Shown here: positions 43,957-54,383 of the stretch, piece by piece
How positions within the stretch are numbered: position 1 is the stretch's first letter
How the letters are laid out: each line of letters opens with the position of its first letter
Assembly (NCBI GenBank): GCA_027563935.2
Contig: JANVAS020000203.1
Span: forward strand, 8,432,001 to 8,496,000
Direction: 5' to 3'
DNA: 64,000 nt
Source of the DNA: Costus lasius
Lineage: Eukaryota; Streptophyta; Magnoliopsida; Zingiberales; Costaceae
Program-made: the position numbers and the translations under genes
Notes under the pieces: model-generated
Seen by the model: the letters and a program-made list of their open reading frames with translations, nothing else
What the model was told of the DNA's origin: nothing
The model's database searches: none

Positions 43957-44519
43957 TACCATGTACCCTAAAAACTGTCCAAGAGAGTTCTGTTGGATCT
44001 TCAGTGTGTTTGCCTAAATCTAGAAATGCCCATGATTTTGCTTCTTCGAAGCTAAAACTTCGGAAGATTGGGAATGCATGGACATATCAGGATGGATTAA
44101 GGCCCCAGGAAGAGCATGGCACAGAAGAAGGGATGTAATCCATCTGCTTCAGGTATTGTGTTAGTAAGGTCTTTTTGTCTACTTCTTATTCATGGGTACT
44201 GGGTACCGCATGAGGAGCTTATATATGTTTTTCATATGCAGGGACTCAGAAGAAGTAGGACAATGAGGCTTGGTGGGATCGACTTTTGAGTTAGGAACGG
44301 AGCATTGGATGCCGCTGTTGACATCATCTCACTGCCATGAAAACTTCATCTATAACTTTGCTATTATGTATCAGCTTTTGTATTAGAACATTATGTCCAT
44401 TGTTTTGAATGGATCTTCAGTTTGAAACAAATGATATTTCTTTAAATCTGGGATGTTCTATTAAAGTGATACAATTGATAATAGTTTATAGTTCTATGTG
44501 TAACACTATAATAGATCAA
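43957..44519 (+). other. Unassigned segment within Copia-C
   Basis: About 560 bp where gag knuckle and protease would be expected. I recognise neither. No long open frame is present. It may be diverged Copia-C sequence or a fragment of something else. Confidence 0.4.
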
Positions 44520-46178
44520 ATACAATGATTCAAGCACTCTCACATGGCATTGTCACTTAGCCCATGAGAACAACTCTATTAACTTTGGTGGTCATTATCC
44601 TCCTGGGATTATGAAACAAAGTGAGTCTTGTTTAATGGACACAGTTGATAGATGCTCCCTTCACCTAAGAGAGAGGGGTAGAGGCTTGTTGGATCTAGTA
44701 CATAGCAATGTGTGTGGACCCATGGAAACAAGCACTAGAAAGGTATACTCCATTAGTTTTGGATATGTATTATCCAACATATAACTTTGGAGAAATCCAA
44801 TAAATGAAGTATTAAATCAAATTGTAGGATCCATTAAAGCACTCTGATTGGATCAAGGTGACTAGTGGAGGATTTGATAACTATCCTAAGAAGTGTGGGG
44901 TTTCCTCACAGCTTACTTGGAGCACCACAATTGTATGGTGAAATTCAAAGAAAGGAAAGAAACACATTGGATGTGGTTCCATCTTTGAATAGTCATGCAA
45001 ATTCAATCTCATTTGAGGCCATGCATGCAATTATTCTGAAACTCCATTCTCTCAATAGTATGTATTTGTGGAAGTACTAAAGAGTACTACTTCTATCCCA
45101 ATGAGAACAAAAATAATTGTTGCTCAAATTGTTGTCTTTCTTAAGAAGAAACATCTTTTGAAAGAAGCTAGTGGGAGTGGATTTGATTAGGACAAGGTCC
45201 AAAATCAATCACAATACAATACAAATAGAGAGAAGGATCTCACTTATGGGTTCAAAGGCAACTTGAGGTTCAAGTAACATAGGAACCGCATAAGTCTGGA
45301 TGGATTTGAAATGCTCTCACAGGTTGTGGGCATGATGAATTTTTCATCAAGGATGAACCTAAGACTTGTGAGGAAATGGAAGCGGTCAGTGGACCAGATT
45401 CCAAGAAAAGGCTGAGCGCCATGGGAACCATAATGGACTCCATGTCTGCTAATCAAGTGTGAGGCTTGATTAAGCCGCCAAAGGGGTAACACCCATAGGC
45501 TGTAAAAGGATCTTCATGGAAGATAGACATGAAAGGTAATGCTCTTACCATTAATGGCAAGCTAGTGAATAAAATTTTAGGCAAGTCCACTGGGTGAATA
45601 GTGATGAAATTTTTCACTAATAGCTTGGTTTGAGTCCATTAGGTATCTGCTTGTTATAATTGTATTTTCTATTACGGCGTGTTGTTATGAAAACTACTTT
45701 TCTTAATGGACGTCTGGAAGATGATGTCTATATGGAAATAGCCAAAAGGTTTTCATATAAAGGCCATAAAGATATGCATGGTCTTATGCAAGCACAATTG
45801 AAAAGAGCCTGTGTTTACAAGAAGATCAGTGGAAGCATCATAGTGTTTCTTGTTCTAATTGATTGATATTCTCCTCACATGAAATGACATCCTAGCTCTT
45901 CACGTGGTGAAGTAAAGGTTAGGGAAGTATTTCGAGAAGAATAACTTAGGAAATATGGCCTATATCCTAGGCATGAGGATCTATAGGGATCCAAGAAAGT
46001 CATTGCCCTCAGTCAATCTATGTTCATCCAGCAGATTCTAGAGAAGTTCATATTGTGTGTTCCAAAAGTTGATACCTTCTAGGAAGACATGGTCTGATTC
46101 TCTCAAAGATGCTATGTCTTTTGACATAGCTAGAGAGCAATAACATGAGTCTATAATCCTAGTACATTAGGTATAGGA
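44520..46178 (+). pseudogene. Copia-C pol remnant: integrase and reverse transcriptase, RNase H missing
   Basis: Scattered frames resemble Copia pol: an integrase finger-like LWHCHLAHE (about 44540), GLLDLVHSNVCGP (about 44675-44722), PIGCK before reverse transcriptase (about 45492), FLNGRLEDDVYM (about 45700) and AYILGMRIYRDP (about 45958). Many stops and shifts separate them. At about 45855 the catalytic YVDD is destroyed: the sequence reads ID, stop, Y. The RNase H domain is absent, since the LTR begins about 220 bp after the end of the reverse transcriptase remnant. Confidence 0.75.
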
Positions 46179-47379
46179 TGTTGGTGTATATGCCCTGCAG
46201 ACCAATGTATGGACATGGTCAGGCATTGTTTAAATGTACTTCGATAGAATTAATGAAATTGATATAATCAATAAAGGCATGGTCGTTATTATGCAGATTG
46301 CTTTACCTGCGTTGATGTATTGAATTGCATAGATAATGTCCCAGGAGTTTGGATTGGATCCATTCTCATAAGTAATCCCCGGTCAAGGTGCCTTAGCCGA
46401 TATGGGACAGCTTTGGTGCATGTGAGACTGGTGTATGGGCTGGTTAGGTGCGGGGCACAGTAACGCAGACATACAGGTGCATTGGATGCACTGGAGTGAT
46501 CCACCGTGAGGATTGACTTGTCTAGTCAACAAGTCAATCTCACATGCAAGAGGTTTTCATTGATCCTTAGACTTGAGGTATTCATGTCTAGATATGATGA
46601 TGGGTATGTTTTGATACAGTCTTACGTCTCTCCGTAAATGGGTGATCAAAACGACTGTCATTGAGCATGTCATAAGTCATGTAGAGACATAGATGACCAA
46701 TAGTAGGATTTGCCCCTTCCTTTCGAGGAAGCATGATATCCACCTCGGGGCGCCCCACCTTATTGGTGCATGACAGGAAAGTGTGGCCACACTTGTTGAG
46801 TCATGACCAATGCATTGGATAATAAACTTGAGACTAATCCAATGGCAGGATATCAGTTTAGGCAAAGGGATCTAGAATGCATGGGAATCCTCGTTGCTTG
46901 TTAGGGAGTTGTTGCCAGATGACTTAAGTCCTATGACATGGGTAGTAGTGATGTGTTGCTAGATACCTCTCACTACTTATGATGATATTCAATCATCATT
47001 GCTATCGTCATTAGGATCCTACCGGGTCACACGCAATAGACTCTTGACGTTGTTTTATGATCTGGAAATCTTAGGAATATATTTGAGTTCATTATTCTGA
47101 GTCCAAGACAGATTCATGGTTGAATCTGAGTCCAATTGGGATTCATGAGTTTGTATATGTATCCTAGTCAAGTTGGACTTGAACAAAGGATTATATACCA
47201 TGTTGGATTCGAATCCTAATCTAATTAGGAGTTGGAATCCTAATCCTATTAGGAATTGGAATCCTAATCCAACTGGGAGTTGGAATCCTAATCTAATTAG
47301 GAGTTGGAATCCTAACCCTATTAGGAATTGGAATCCTAATCCAACTAGGAGTTGGAATCCTAATTTAATTAGGAGTTGA
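46179..47379 (+). repeat. Copia-C 3' LTR, first part
   Basis: Starts TGTTGGTGTATATGCC. It is a diverged relative of the other Copia LTRs, recognisable by ATAAAGGCATGG (about 46270) and GTGATGTGTTGCTAGATACC (about 46950). It includes the inverted repeat at 46979-46999 and a 24-bp tandem array from about 47205, in which the Gypsy LTR fragment sits. Confidence 0.75.
47205..47379. repeat. 24-bp palindromic minisatellite, left half
   Basis: About seven units of the form AATCCTAATCTAATTAGG plus AGTTGG. Most units contain an inverted repeat such as CCTAAT/ATTAGG. The 8-residue periodic frame across it is a by-product of the 24-bp period. Confidence 0.85.
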
Positions 47380-49641
47380 AATTCAAAACAAAACCACAAT
47401 GTCGATTCTATAACTTCATAACTAACATCACTGATACCAAACACCAAAACCAGGCCAAAGCCCGCGGCGACACAAAAAAATCAAAACTCTTAAAACTGCC
47501 ACAACCGGCAACACCAGTTCACATAGTTCACATAGTTCGGCCACAACTGGCATCATAAGTTCACATAGTTCACATAGTTCATATAGTTCGGCCACAACCG
47601 GCCCCAGATAATTAAGCACAAAAATCTTATCACAACATCCATATAAAATGCTAACTGGTAATGCGCCCCTGCTCTACACCTGAAAATATTGAGGGGTGAG
47701 CTACACAGCCCAGTGAGTGGATAGTCTCAATCGACCATCCATAACATACACTCAAAATACATGCAGATTATTTTAAAAAATCTTTAACAGAACATCAGGT
47801 CAACATATAACAAAAACAAAGAATAGAGCTCATATAAATAATCAGATGTACACTACTAAGGCATCACACAATTGTCACCACAAGTAACCAAGGTTCTAGA
47901 GCTATACTCTAAACCAACTAAACACACCAACCACTTAATCAACCTAGTTGTCCAGCATATTCAAGAGTGACCATTATGGTCCAACCCGGCTTTGGCCTAA
48001 GCACTGGGAGAAGCCTGCAAATCACATGCAACATAAACATGGACAGTGTGTAGACTCAAGAGGTAATCCCCACCCGGTCAAGATGTGATACCTTGATCTA
48101 CACCACCCCATAACACAAAAATCTAAGCGTCTAAGAGTGATGATATCAAGAGGTGGCCCCTGTCCGACCAAGACATGGCACTTTGCATCACACTCGTTCT
48201 CCCAAAGGGTTCCTTAACTGGACAACCACTAGACACATCTTATATCTTATTTCACAAAAGTGAACTCCTAAGTGTAGACCAGACTCTAGGATAGTCATTT
48301 TCATCACAAGAATCACATCAGGCAGGCTGAACATCAACCCCCTCACATATCACAATATACAGGCTGAAATCTCAAACCCTTAACATATCACATATAGACT
48401 ATCCCCTTGAGTACACGGTTACACTTAGCCTTAGTCCTATCCATCCCATAACACATAACATTCGAAACCACATATAACTACTTAATATTTTATAGAGTCC
48501 TTAGGTTTCATGCTGATTTGTTCAGTATAATCTTGCTAAGTTATCACCCAAGTTTCTCAACCAAAGATACATAGCCATAATTATAGAACATGCTACCAAC
48601 ATAGAGAAACAATCATGGATTCTATAACATTATTAGCATTTATCAAGCATCCATAAAATCGACATAAAAATCAAAATTCATATTCTTACAATCTACTTCA
48701 CAAAACATCACATGTAGCCCACGGTATCTAGCATGTTGTCTACTTAAAATTTAAAACCCTATTTAACAAGAATGTCATGCTCAAAATTACTGATTTAAAG
48801 CTTCCTAAATTCCCTATAAAAATATCTTAAATTCGGTTTTCATGAAGAATTATCTTAATTTCGGTTTCCATGAATAAACATCTTGAATTCGGTTATAAAC
48901 ATCTTAAATTCGGTTTTCATGATAAGTACACCTTGCAAAATTTCGGTTTTAAACATGGTAATTTTTCAAGCAATCAAATTTATTACTTAGCACAACCACA
49001 TTGATAGAATTCGAATAAGACACCCCACTCACTTTGAACCGTGAACACCAAGATGAAGATCTCTCCAAAACTCGTCTAAGGCCTTGAAGTTCCACCAGAT
49101 ATCGCCACCAATGGAAGAGAAACACCACCAAACACCAAAGACGCCGGCCAAGGGAAGAAAGGAAGAGGAAGAAAGGAATTTCGCCTCCAAGCCTCCAAGA
49201 ATCGCCCAAGCCTTCAAGCCGTCGCCCTAAGGTTTCTTCCAAGCCAAAAAAAACGCCAATTCTCCTACCCTAACCAAAATTACCAACTTGAATTTTCGGT
49301 TTTTAAATTTTAAAACCCGCTAACCAATTAATTCAAATAGGGTTTATGAAATAACCCACTAACTAATTTATTCAAATCCATCTAATTTAAGTGTAAACCC
49401 AATAACCCATAGTTTAAGTGAAAATCCAATAAGGATTAAACTAACATCCAATAAACTCTAATTAATTAATTCACTTAAACTAACATCCAATAAGCTAATT
49501 AATTAATTAAAATTAACAACCAATAAGCACTAATTAATTAGTTATAAATTAACAATCAATACATAGGAAAATATCACAGTCAATAATTTTATTTAAATCA
49601 AAAATAGTACTTACCAGGACTTAAGATCCTTGGATCTTACA
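47380..49641 (-). repeat. Gypsy LTR fragment (2,262 bp), old
   Basis: A diverged relative of the Gypsy-1/2 LTR on the minus strand. It starts correctly with TGTAAGATCC at 49641 but lacks about 255 bp at its other end (it begins at the equivalent of about 10512). It keeps two hairpin repeats (48071-48085 and 48161-48175). It lies inside the 24-bp array. No target duplication can be seen because one end is lost. Confidence 0.85.
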
Positions 49642-50135
49642 AATCCTAATCTAATTAGGAGTTGGAATCCTAACCCTATTAGGAATTGGAATCCTAATCC
49701 AACTAGGAGTTGGAATCCTAATTTAATTAGGAGTTAGAATCCTAACCCTATTGGGAAATAGAGTCCTATTCCAACTAGGAGTTGGAATCCTAATTCAATT
49801 AGGAGTTGGAATTCTAATTCTACTAGAAATGAGAATCCTAATCTAATTAGGATTCAAATCCTAATGAGAATTAGATTTGGATAAGGCCCATAGTGGTTGG
49901 GCGCAAATCCTAATCCAACTAGGATTCAAATCCTAAAGAGAATTGGATTTGGATAAGGCTCATTGTGTTGGGCGCAAATCCTAATCCAATAAGGATTTAT
50001 TTCCATGGGCCTAATTAGTGTTGAGATCCAAATCCAATTAGGGATTGTGGATTAATTCTAATTGAGGCAAGTTTGAATCCTAATAGGAGTTGGAAATACA
50101 CTTGGCGCATGGAATAATTCCATATATGGAATTTG
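49642..50135 (+). repeat. Copia-C 3' LTR, second part, with the rest of the 24-bp array
   Basis: The same 24-bp units continue from 49642 to about 49870 and decay into looser AATCCTAAT-containing units up to about 50095. The Copia-C LTR end is not seen; Copia-D begins at 50136. Confidence 0.7.
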
Positions 50136-51813
50136 TGAAAGTCCCCTTAATCTAGGGGGCCGAAACCCTAAGGGAGGCGCATATAAAAATTCGCATGGGA
50201 AGATAGGGTTTCAAGAGATCTTAATATATCATATGATCAACTTTCGAATGCTAGTATAGAAGAGAAAGATCCATACCATCGCCATCTCTTGGATGGTGTC
50301 TTGGAAGCAGAGATCGACAGGGATCTCCTCCTGAGAATGCGCACACAAGATGAGAGTGTGCCTACTCCCTTGGTGCTCCTTGTGCTAGCAAGGTTCCAAG
50401 AGGTGCTTGTCGTATGGAAGGAAAGAAATGTTTTTCTTCTTGGCCGAATCCTCTCCTAGAGACTTGAAGTCGTCACCACACAAGAGTGTGTCGAGAGAGA
50501 AGGGCGAGAGGCGAGAATAGAGCTTCCCTTTTGTGTGAACGTGAGGCGTGGTCACGTTTAGAGAAGTGCTATCTAAAAATAGCAAAGTCTCCAATTCATG
50601 CGACCATGAATTTTCCTTAACGCTATTAGCTCTCCCCTTTGAACCATGCGCTCATATGATGAGCCGGTTCAAGTTGGTTCAGTTCAAGAAACCAAATAAG
50701 CCAAGCAATTAGTCTAGATCTCAATTAAACCCTAAGGCTTCAGATCTAACCGTTGATCTCTCGATGCTTCTGATCTCACCGATCTAGCATCCATTCTCTC
50801 AATCGAAGCTTACCGATCTCAAGCCCTAATCAATCAAACATGATCAGACCAGATCTCACTTACAATCAGAGACTAAATTCCTTTAAACTGAACCAAAACA
50901 ATTCAGTCCACACGATCTGACTTAAGTAAGCCATATCATCAAATTGTGCGACCCTAAGGGTTTCCTTTAAATGTCGGTAACGATAACTCACGTTATCACG
51001 ATCAGTGAGGGGTATCTAGCAACACATCACTGTCTCCCGATATAAAGAAAAGAGTCTTCCAAGACTACACCCAAACCACAGCACAAGTGTGAATCAACTC
51101 ACAAGGCATGCATATTTCCTTTGCCACTGGATGTTCTTATTGGACAAGCGTGTCAAGCTTGTAACTCCAATATGATGAGCATGATTAGATCAGATGAACA
51201 TAGTCACCTGGGTATGGCCATACTCTTTTCTCAATCATCTCATCCAGGGGGCCCTTTAGAACATCTCACTCCAATTAAGGAGACGGCAATCCTATGTCTA
51301 TCACTAGTGCCCTAACCTGACTCAAGCTCACCATCCAAGATAGTCTATAATCATTATGTTTCAAATGATATTGAACTACCTCAAAACAATGACAATCATC
51401 ATTTAGAAACACAAGTGATCTCAAGTTAAAGGACATGTGCCACTTGTAGCAAACAAGGATTATTCACATTGTGACAAGCAATTGAATATCCAAATAGGGT
51501 CTGTCCAGTACATCCAATGTACCCATGAGTCTACATCTTATTCCATGCTCGAAGCATCCTATAAGATTAGAACACATATTAGTCTTAATCATATCAAGGC
51601 TGTCTCATGTTCACCAAGATATATCAACTAAGGACTTAACTGCATGTCAGCCTAGCTGAACAGCTTTGAGACATTATTCAGAAGTACACTTATTGCAGCA
51701 GACAATGTAACAACCTGAATAACAACCATGCCTTTATAAACATAAGAGTTTATTACATGATACTGATAGAATCCCAAGGCCTCAAACATTAGCCTTAAGG
51801 GCATACCCCAACA
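50136..51813 (-). repeat. Copia-D 3' LTR (1,678 bp)
   Basis: Minus strand from TGTTGGGG at 51813 to GACTTTCA at 50136. Near the end it has the inverted repeat CCCCT/AGGGG around a six-base loop (about 50142-50157). An open frame of 64 codons on the plus strand (51437-51631) is shared with Copia-A and -B LTRs. Confidence 0.9.
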
Positions 51814-51824
51814 ATCTCCCACTT
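51814..51824 (-). other. Copia-D polypurine tract
   Basis: AAGTGGGAGAT on the minus strand beside the 3' LTR start. Confidence 0.8.
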
Positions 51825-51833
51825 GCACTTAAT

Positions 51834-52669
51834 CTAATGGTTGAGAAATCTCAAACCCATATTATTACAGTGCTTCTCATGCTTCTGCTGCGCCAGAGGC
51901 TTGGTAAGCGGGTCAGCCAGATTGTCATCTGTATGAACCTTGCAGACTTTGATCTCGCCTCGATCTATGATCTCCCGGATCAAGTGAAACCGTCTCTGTA
52001 TGTGCTTGGACTTCTGGTGCGACCGTGGTTCCTTTGCTTGTGCGATTGCTCCAGTGTTATCACAGAAGATAACCAAAGGATCTGCACTCGAAGGAACAAC
52101 ACCAAGTTCCTGAACGAACTTACGAATCCATACTGCCTCCTTGGATGCTTCCGAGGCTGCAACATACTGGGCTTCTGTTGTGGAATCAGCAACAGTTGAC
52201 TGTTTGAAACTCTTCCACACTACTGCTCCTCCATTCAAGCTAAAAACATAGCCTGATTGCGATCGGAAATCATCCTGGTCAGACTGGAATGAAGCATCAG
52301 TATATCCTTCAATACTGAGTTCTTCCTGACCACCATATATCAAGAACATATCTTTGGTCCTCTGCAGATATTTTAAGATGTTCTTGACTGCAATCCAGTG
52401 TGCCTGACCTGGATTACTTTGGAAATGACTGGTCACGCTTAACCCGTAAGCGACGTCTGGCCGAGTACACAACATCGCATACATTATGGACCCAATAGCC
52501 GAAGCATAAGGCGTATTGTCCATTTCATCTTTCTCAGTCTGTGTTTGTGGACACTGACTCTTTGAAAGATTCAGACCATGTCTGACTGGAAGATATCCTC
52601 TTTTAGAATTCTCTAAATGAAATCTCTCCAGGACTTTATCGATGTAAGTACTCTGGCACAGCCCGAGAA
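51834..52669 (-). pseudogene. gag-pol: Copia-D gag-pol, RNase H end
   Basis: Open throughout. Translates from LGLCQSTYIDKV at the Copia-E junction through RNase H (GYTDAS, STTEAQYVA, CDNTGAIAQ, ADPLTKPL) to the stop at 51834. One active-region change is visible: STTEAQ where others have STTEAE, which replaces a glutamate of the RNase H motif. Confidence 0.9.
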
Positions 52670-54363
52670 TGAAAGACCCCTAACTTTAAGGGGGAGAAAC
52701 CCTAAACTTGCAATTCTAACAAGCTTTGCGGAAAAAGGGTTTCAAATCAAGATCGGATATGAAAACATATGATCAACTTGAAGCTAGAAATCATACCAAT
52801 GCCATGGACTTGGAATTCGGCTTGGAAGAAGAGATCAAGTTAGGTCTCCTCCAAAGTGTGCCACACACAAGAAGAAGTTGGCTCACTCCTTGGTGTCGCT
52901 TGTGCTAGCAAGTCACCCAAGGAATCTATTCGAATGGAAAGGGATGATGAGAGATCAAGCTTGGCCGAGAGCTCCTCTTGCACCACACTCCTTCTCGTCG
53001 TCCACACCACACTCCCACGAAAGTCCAAGAATGCGTTGAGGAGAAAGGAGCAAACGCATATGCGTTTTTGGCATTGAAAAATGAAACCGGCCCTTGATGA
53101 CATTCCATAAATGGAAGCTCATCAAGTCCATGCGCTCAACTCAACCCAAACGCATTTTAGCATTGAACCATGCGTTCACAATTGTGAACCGGTTCAATCT
53201 AAAACGTTCCAATCAATTCGGTTCAATAAACCAAACCGAAAAAGCTCAAGCCAATAGGTCTAGACCAAATTGAACCCCAAGGCTCATGATCTAACCATTC
53301 ATCTCCTGATGCCCCTGATCTCTCCGATCTGGCATCATCTCTCTCGATCGAAGCTTACCGATCTCAAGCCCTAATCAATCAAACATGATCAGACCAGATC
53401 TCACTTACAATCAGAGATTAAAACCCCTTTAAACTGAACCCAAAGAATTCAGTCCACACGATCTGACTCAAGTAAGCCATATCATCATATTGCGCGACCC
53501 TAAGGGTTTCCTTCAAATGTCGGTAACGATAACTTACGTTATCACGATCAGTGAGGGGTATCTAGCAACACATCACTGTCTCCCGATATAAAGGAAAGAG
53601 TCTTCCAAGACTACACCCAAACCATAGCATAAGTGTGAATCAACTCACTTGGCATACATGATTCCTTTGCCACTGGATGTTCTTATTGGACAAGCATGTC
53701 AAGCCTGCAACTCCAATACGATGAGCATGATTAGATCAGATGAACATAGTCATCTGGGTATGGCCATACACTACCTCAATCATCTCATATAGGGGGGGCC
53801 CTTTAGAACATCACACTCCTTAAACAAGGAGACGGCAATCCTTTATCTATCACAAGTGCCCTAACCTGACTCAAGCTCACCATCCAAGATAGTCTATAAT
53901 CATTATGTTTCAAATGATATTGAACTACCTCAAAACAATGACAATCATCATTTAGAAACACAAGTGATCTCAAGTCAAAGGACATGTGCCACTTAGTGCT
54001 TACAAGGATCATTCACATTGTGACAAGCAATGGAATATCCGAGTAGGGTCTGTCCAGTACATCCAATGTACCCATGAGTCTACATCTTATTCCATGCTCG
54101 AAGCATCCTATAAGATTAGCACTCCTATTAGTCTCAATCATATCAAGGCTGTCTCATGATCACCAAGATATCTCGACTAAGGACATAGAGCCTGTTAGCC
54201 TAGCTGAACAGCTTTGAGACATTATTCAGAAGTACACTTATTACAGCAGACAAGGTAACAACCTGAATAACAACCATGCCTTTATAAACTCAAAAAGTTT
54301 ATTACATGATACTTATACAATCCCAAAGGCCTCAAACATTAGCCTTAAGGGCATACCCCAACA
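52670..54363 (-). repeat. Copia-E 3' LTR (1,694 bp)
   Basis: Runs from TGTTGGGG at 54363 to GTCTTTCA at 52670 on the minus strand. It contains a 16-bp perfect palindrome AAACGCATATGCGTTT (53052-53067), not seen in the other Copia LTRs here. The shared 64-codon antisense frame is broken in this copy. Confidence 0.95.
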
Positions 54364-54374
54364 ATCTCCCACTT
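54364..54374 (-). other. Copia-E polypurine tract
   Basis: AAGTGGGAGAT on the minus strand next to the 3' LTR. Confidence 0.8.
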
Positions 54375-54383
54375 GCACTTAAT

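Larger units (their letters stand above)
30163..50135 (+). mobile_element. Copia-C, old decayed Copia element with three insertions
   Basis: Plus-strand remnants: 5' LTR end (30163-30388), primer-binding site (30390-30401), leader and start of gag (30402-32130), gag piece (42206-42288), degraded integrase and reverse transcriptase (about 44520-46178), and 3' LTR in two parts (46179-47379 and 49642-50135). It was entered by Gypsy-3, by a Copia element now reduced to a solo LTR, and by a Gypsy LTR, and Copia-D abuts it on the right. It is much more diverged than the other copies and is the oldest layer visible. Confidence 0.78.

Noticed and set aside
44865..45080. Small gene in the Copia-C region
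   Set aside because: It overlaps the decayed integrase in another frame (SDRGGE-like and NTLDVV remnants) and is an accident of decay.
47173..47379. Periodic 8-residue repeat protein (NPNLIRSW type)
   Set aside because: Produced by the 24-bp minisatellite, which is a multiple of three; it is interrupted by the Gypsy LTR.
47205..49870. Interstitial telomere repeats
   Set aside because: The unit AATCCTAAT... does not match the plant TTTAGGG repeat and has a 24-bp period.
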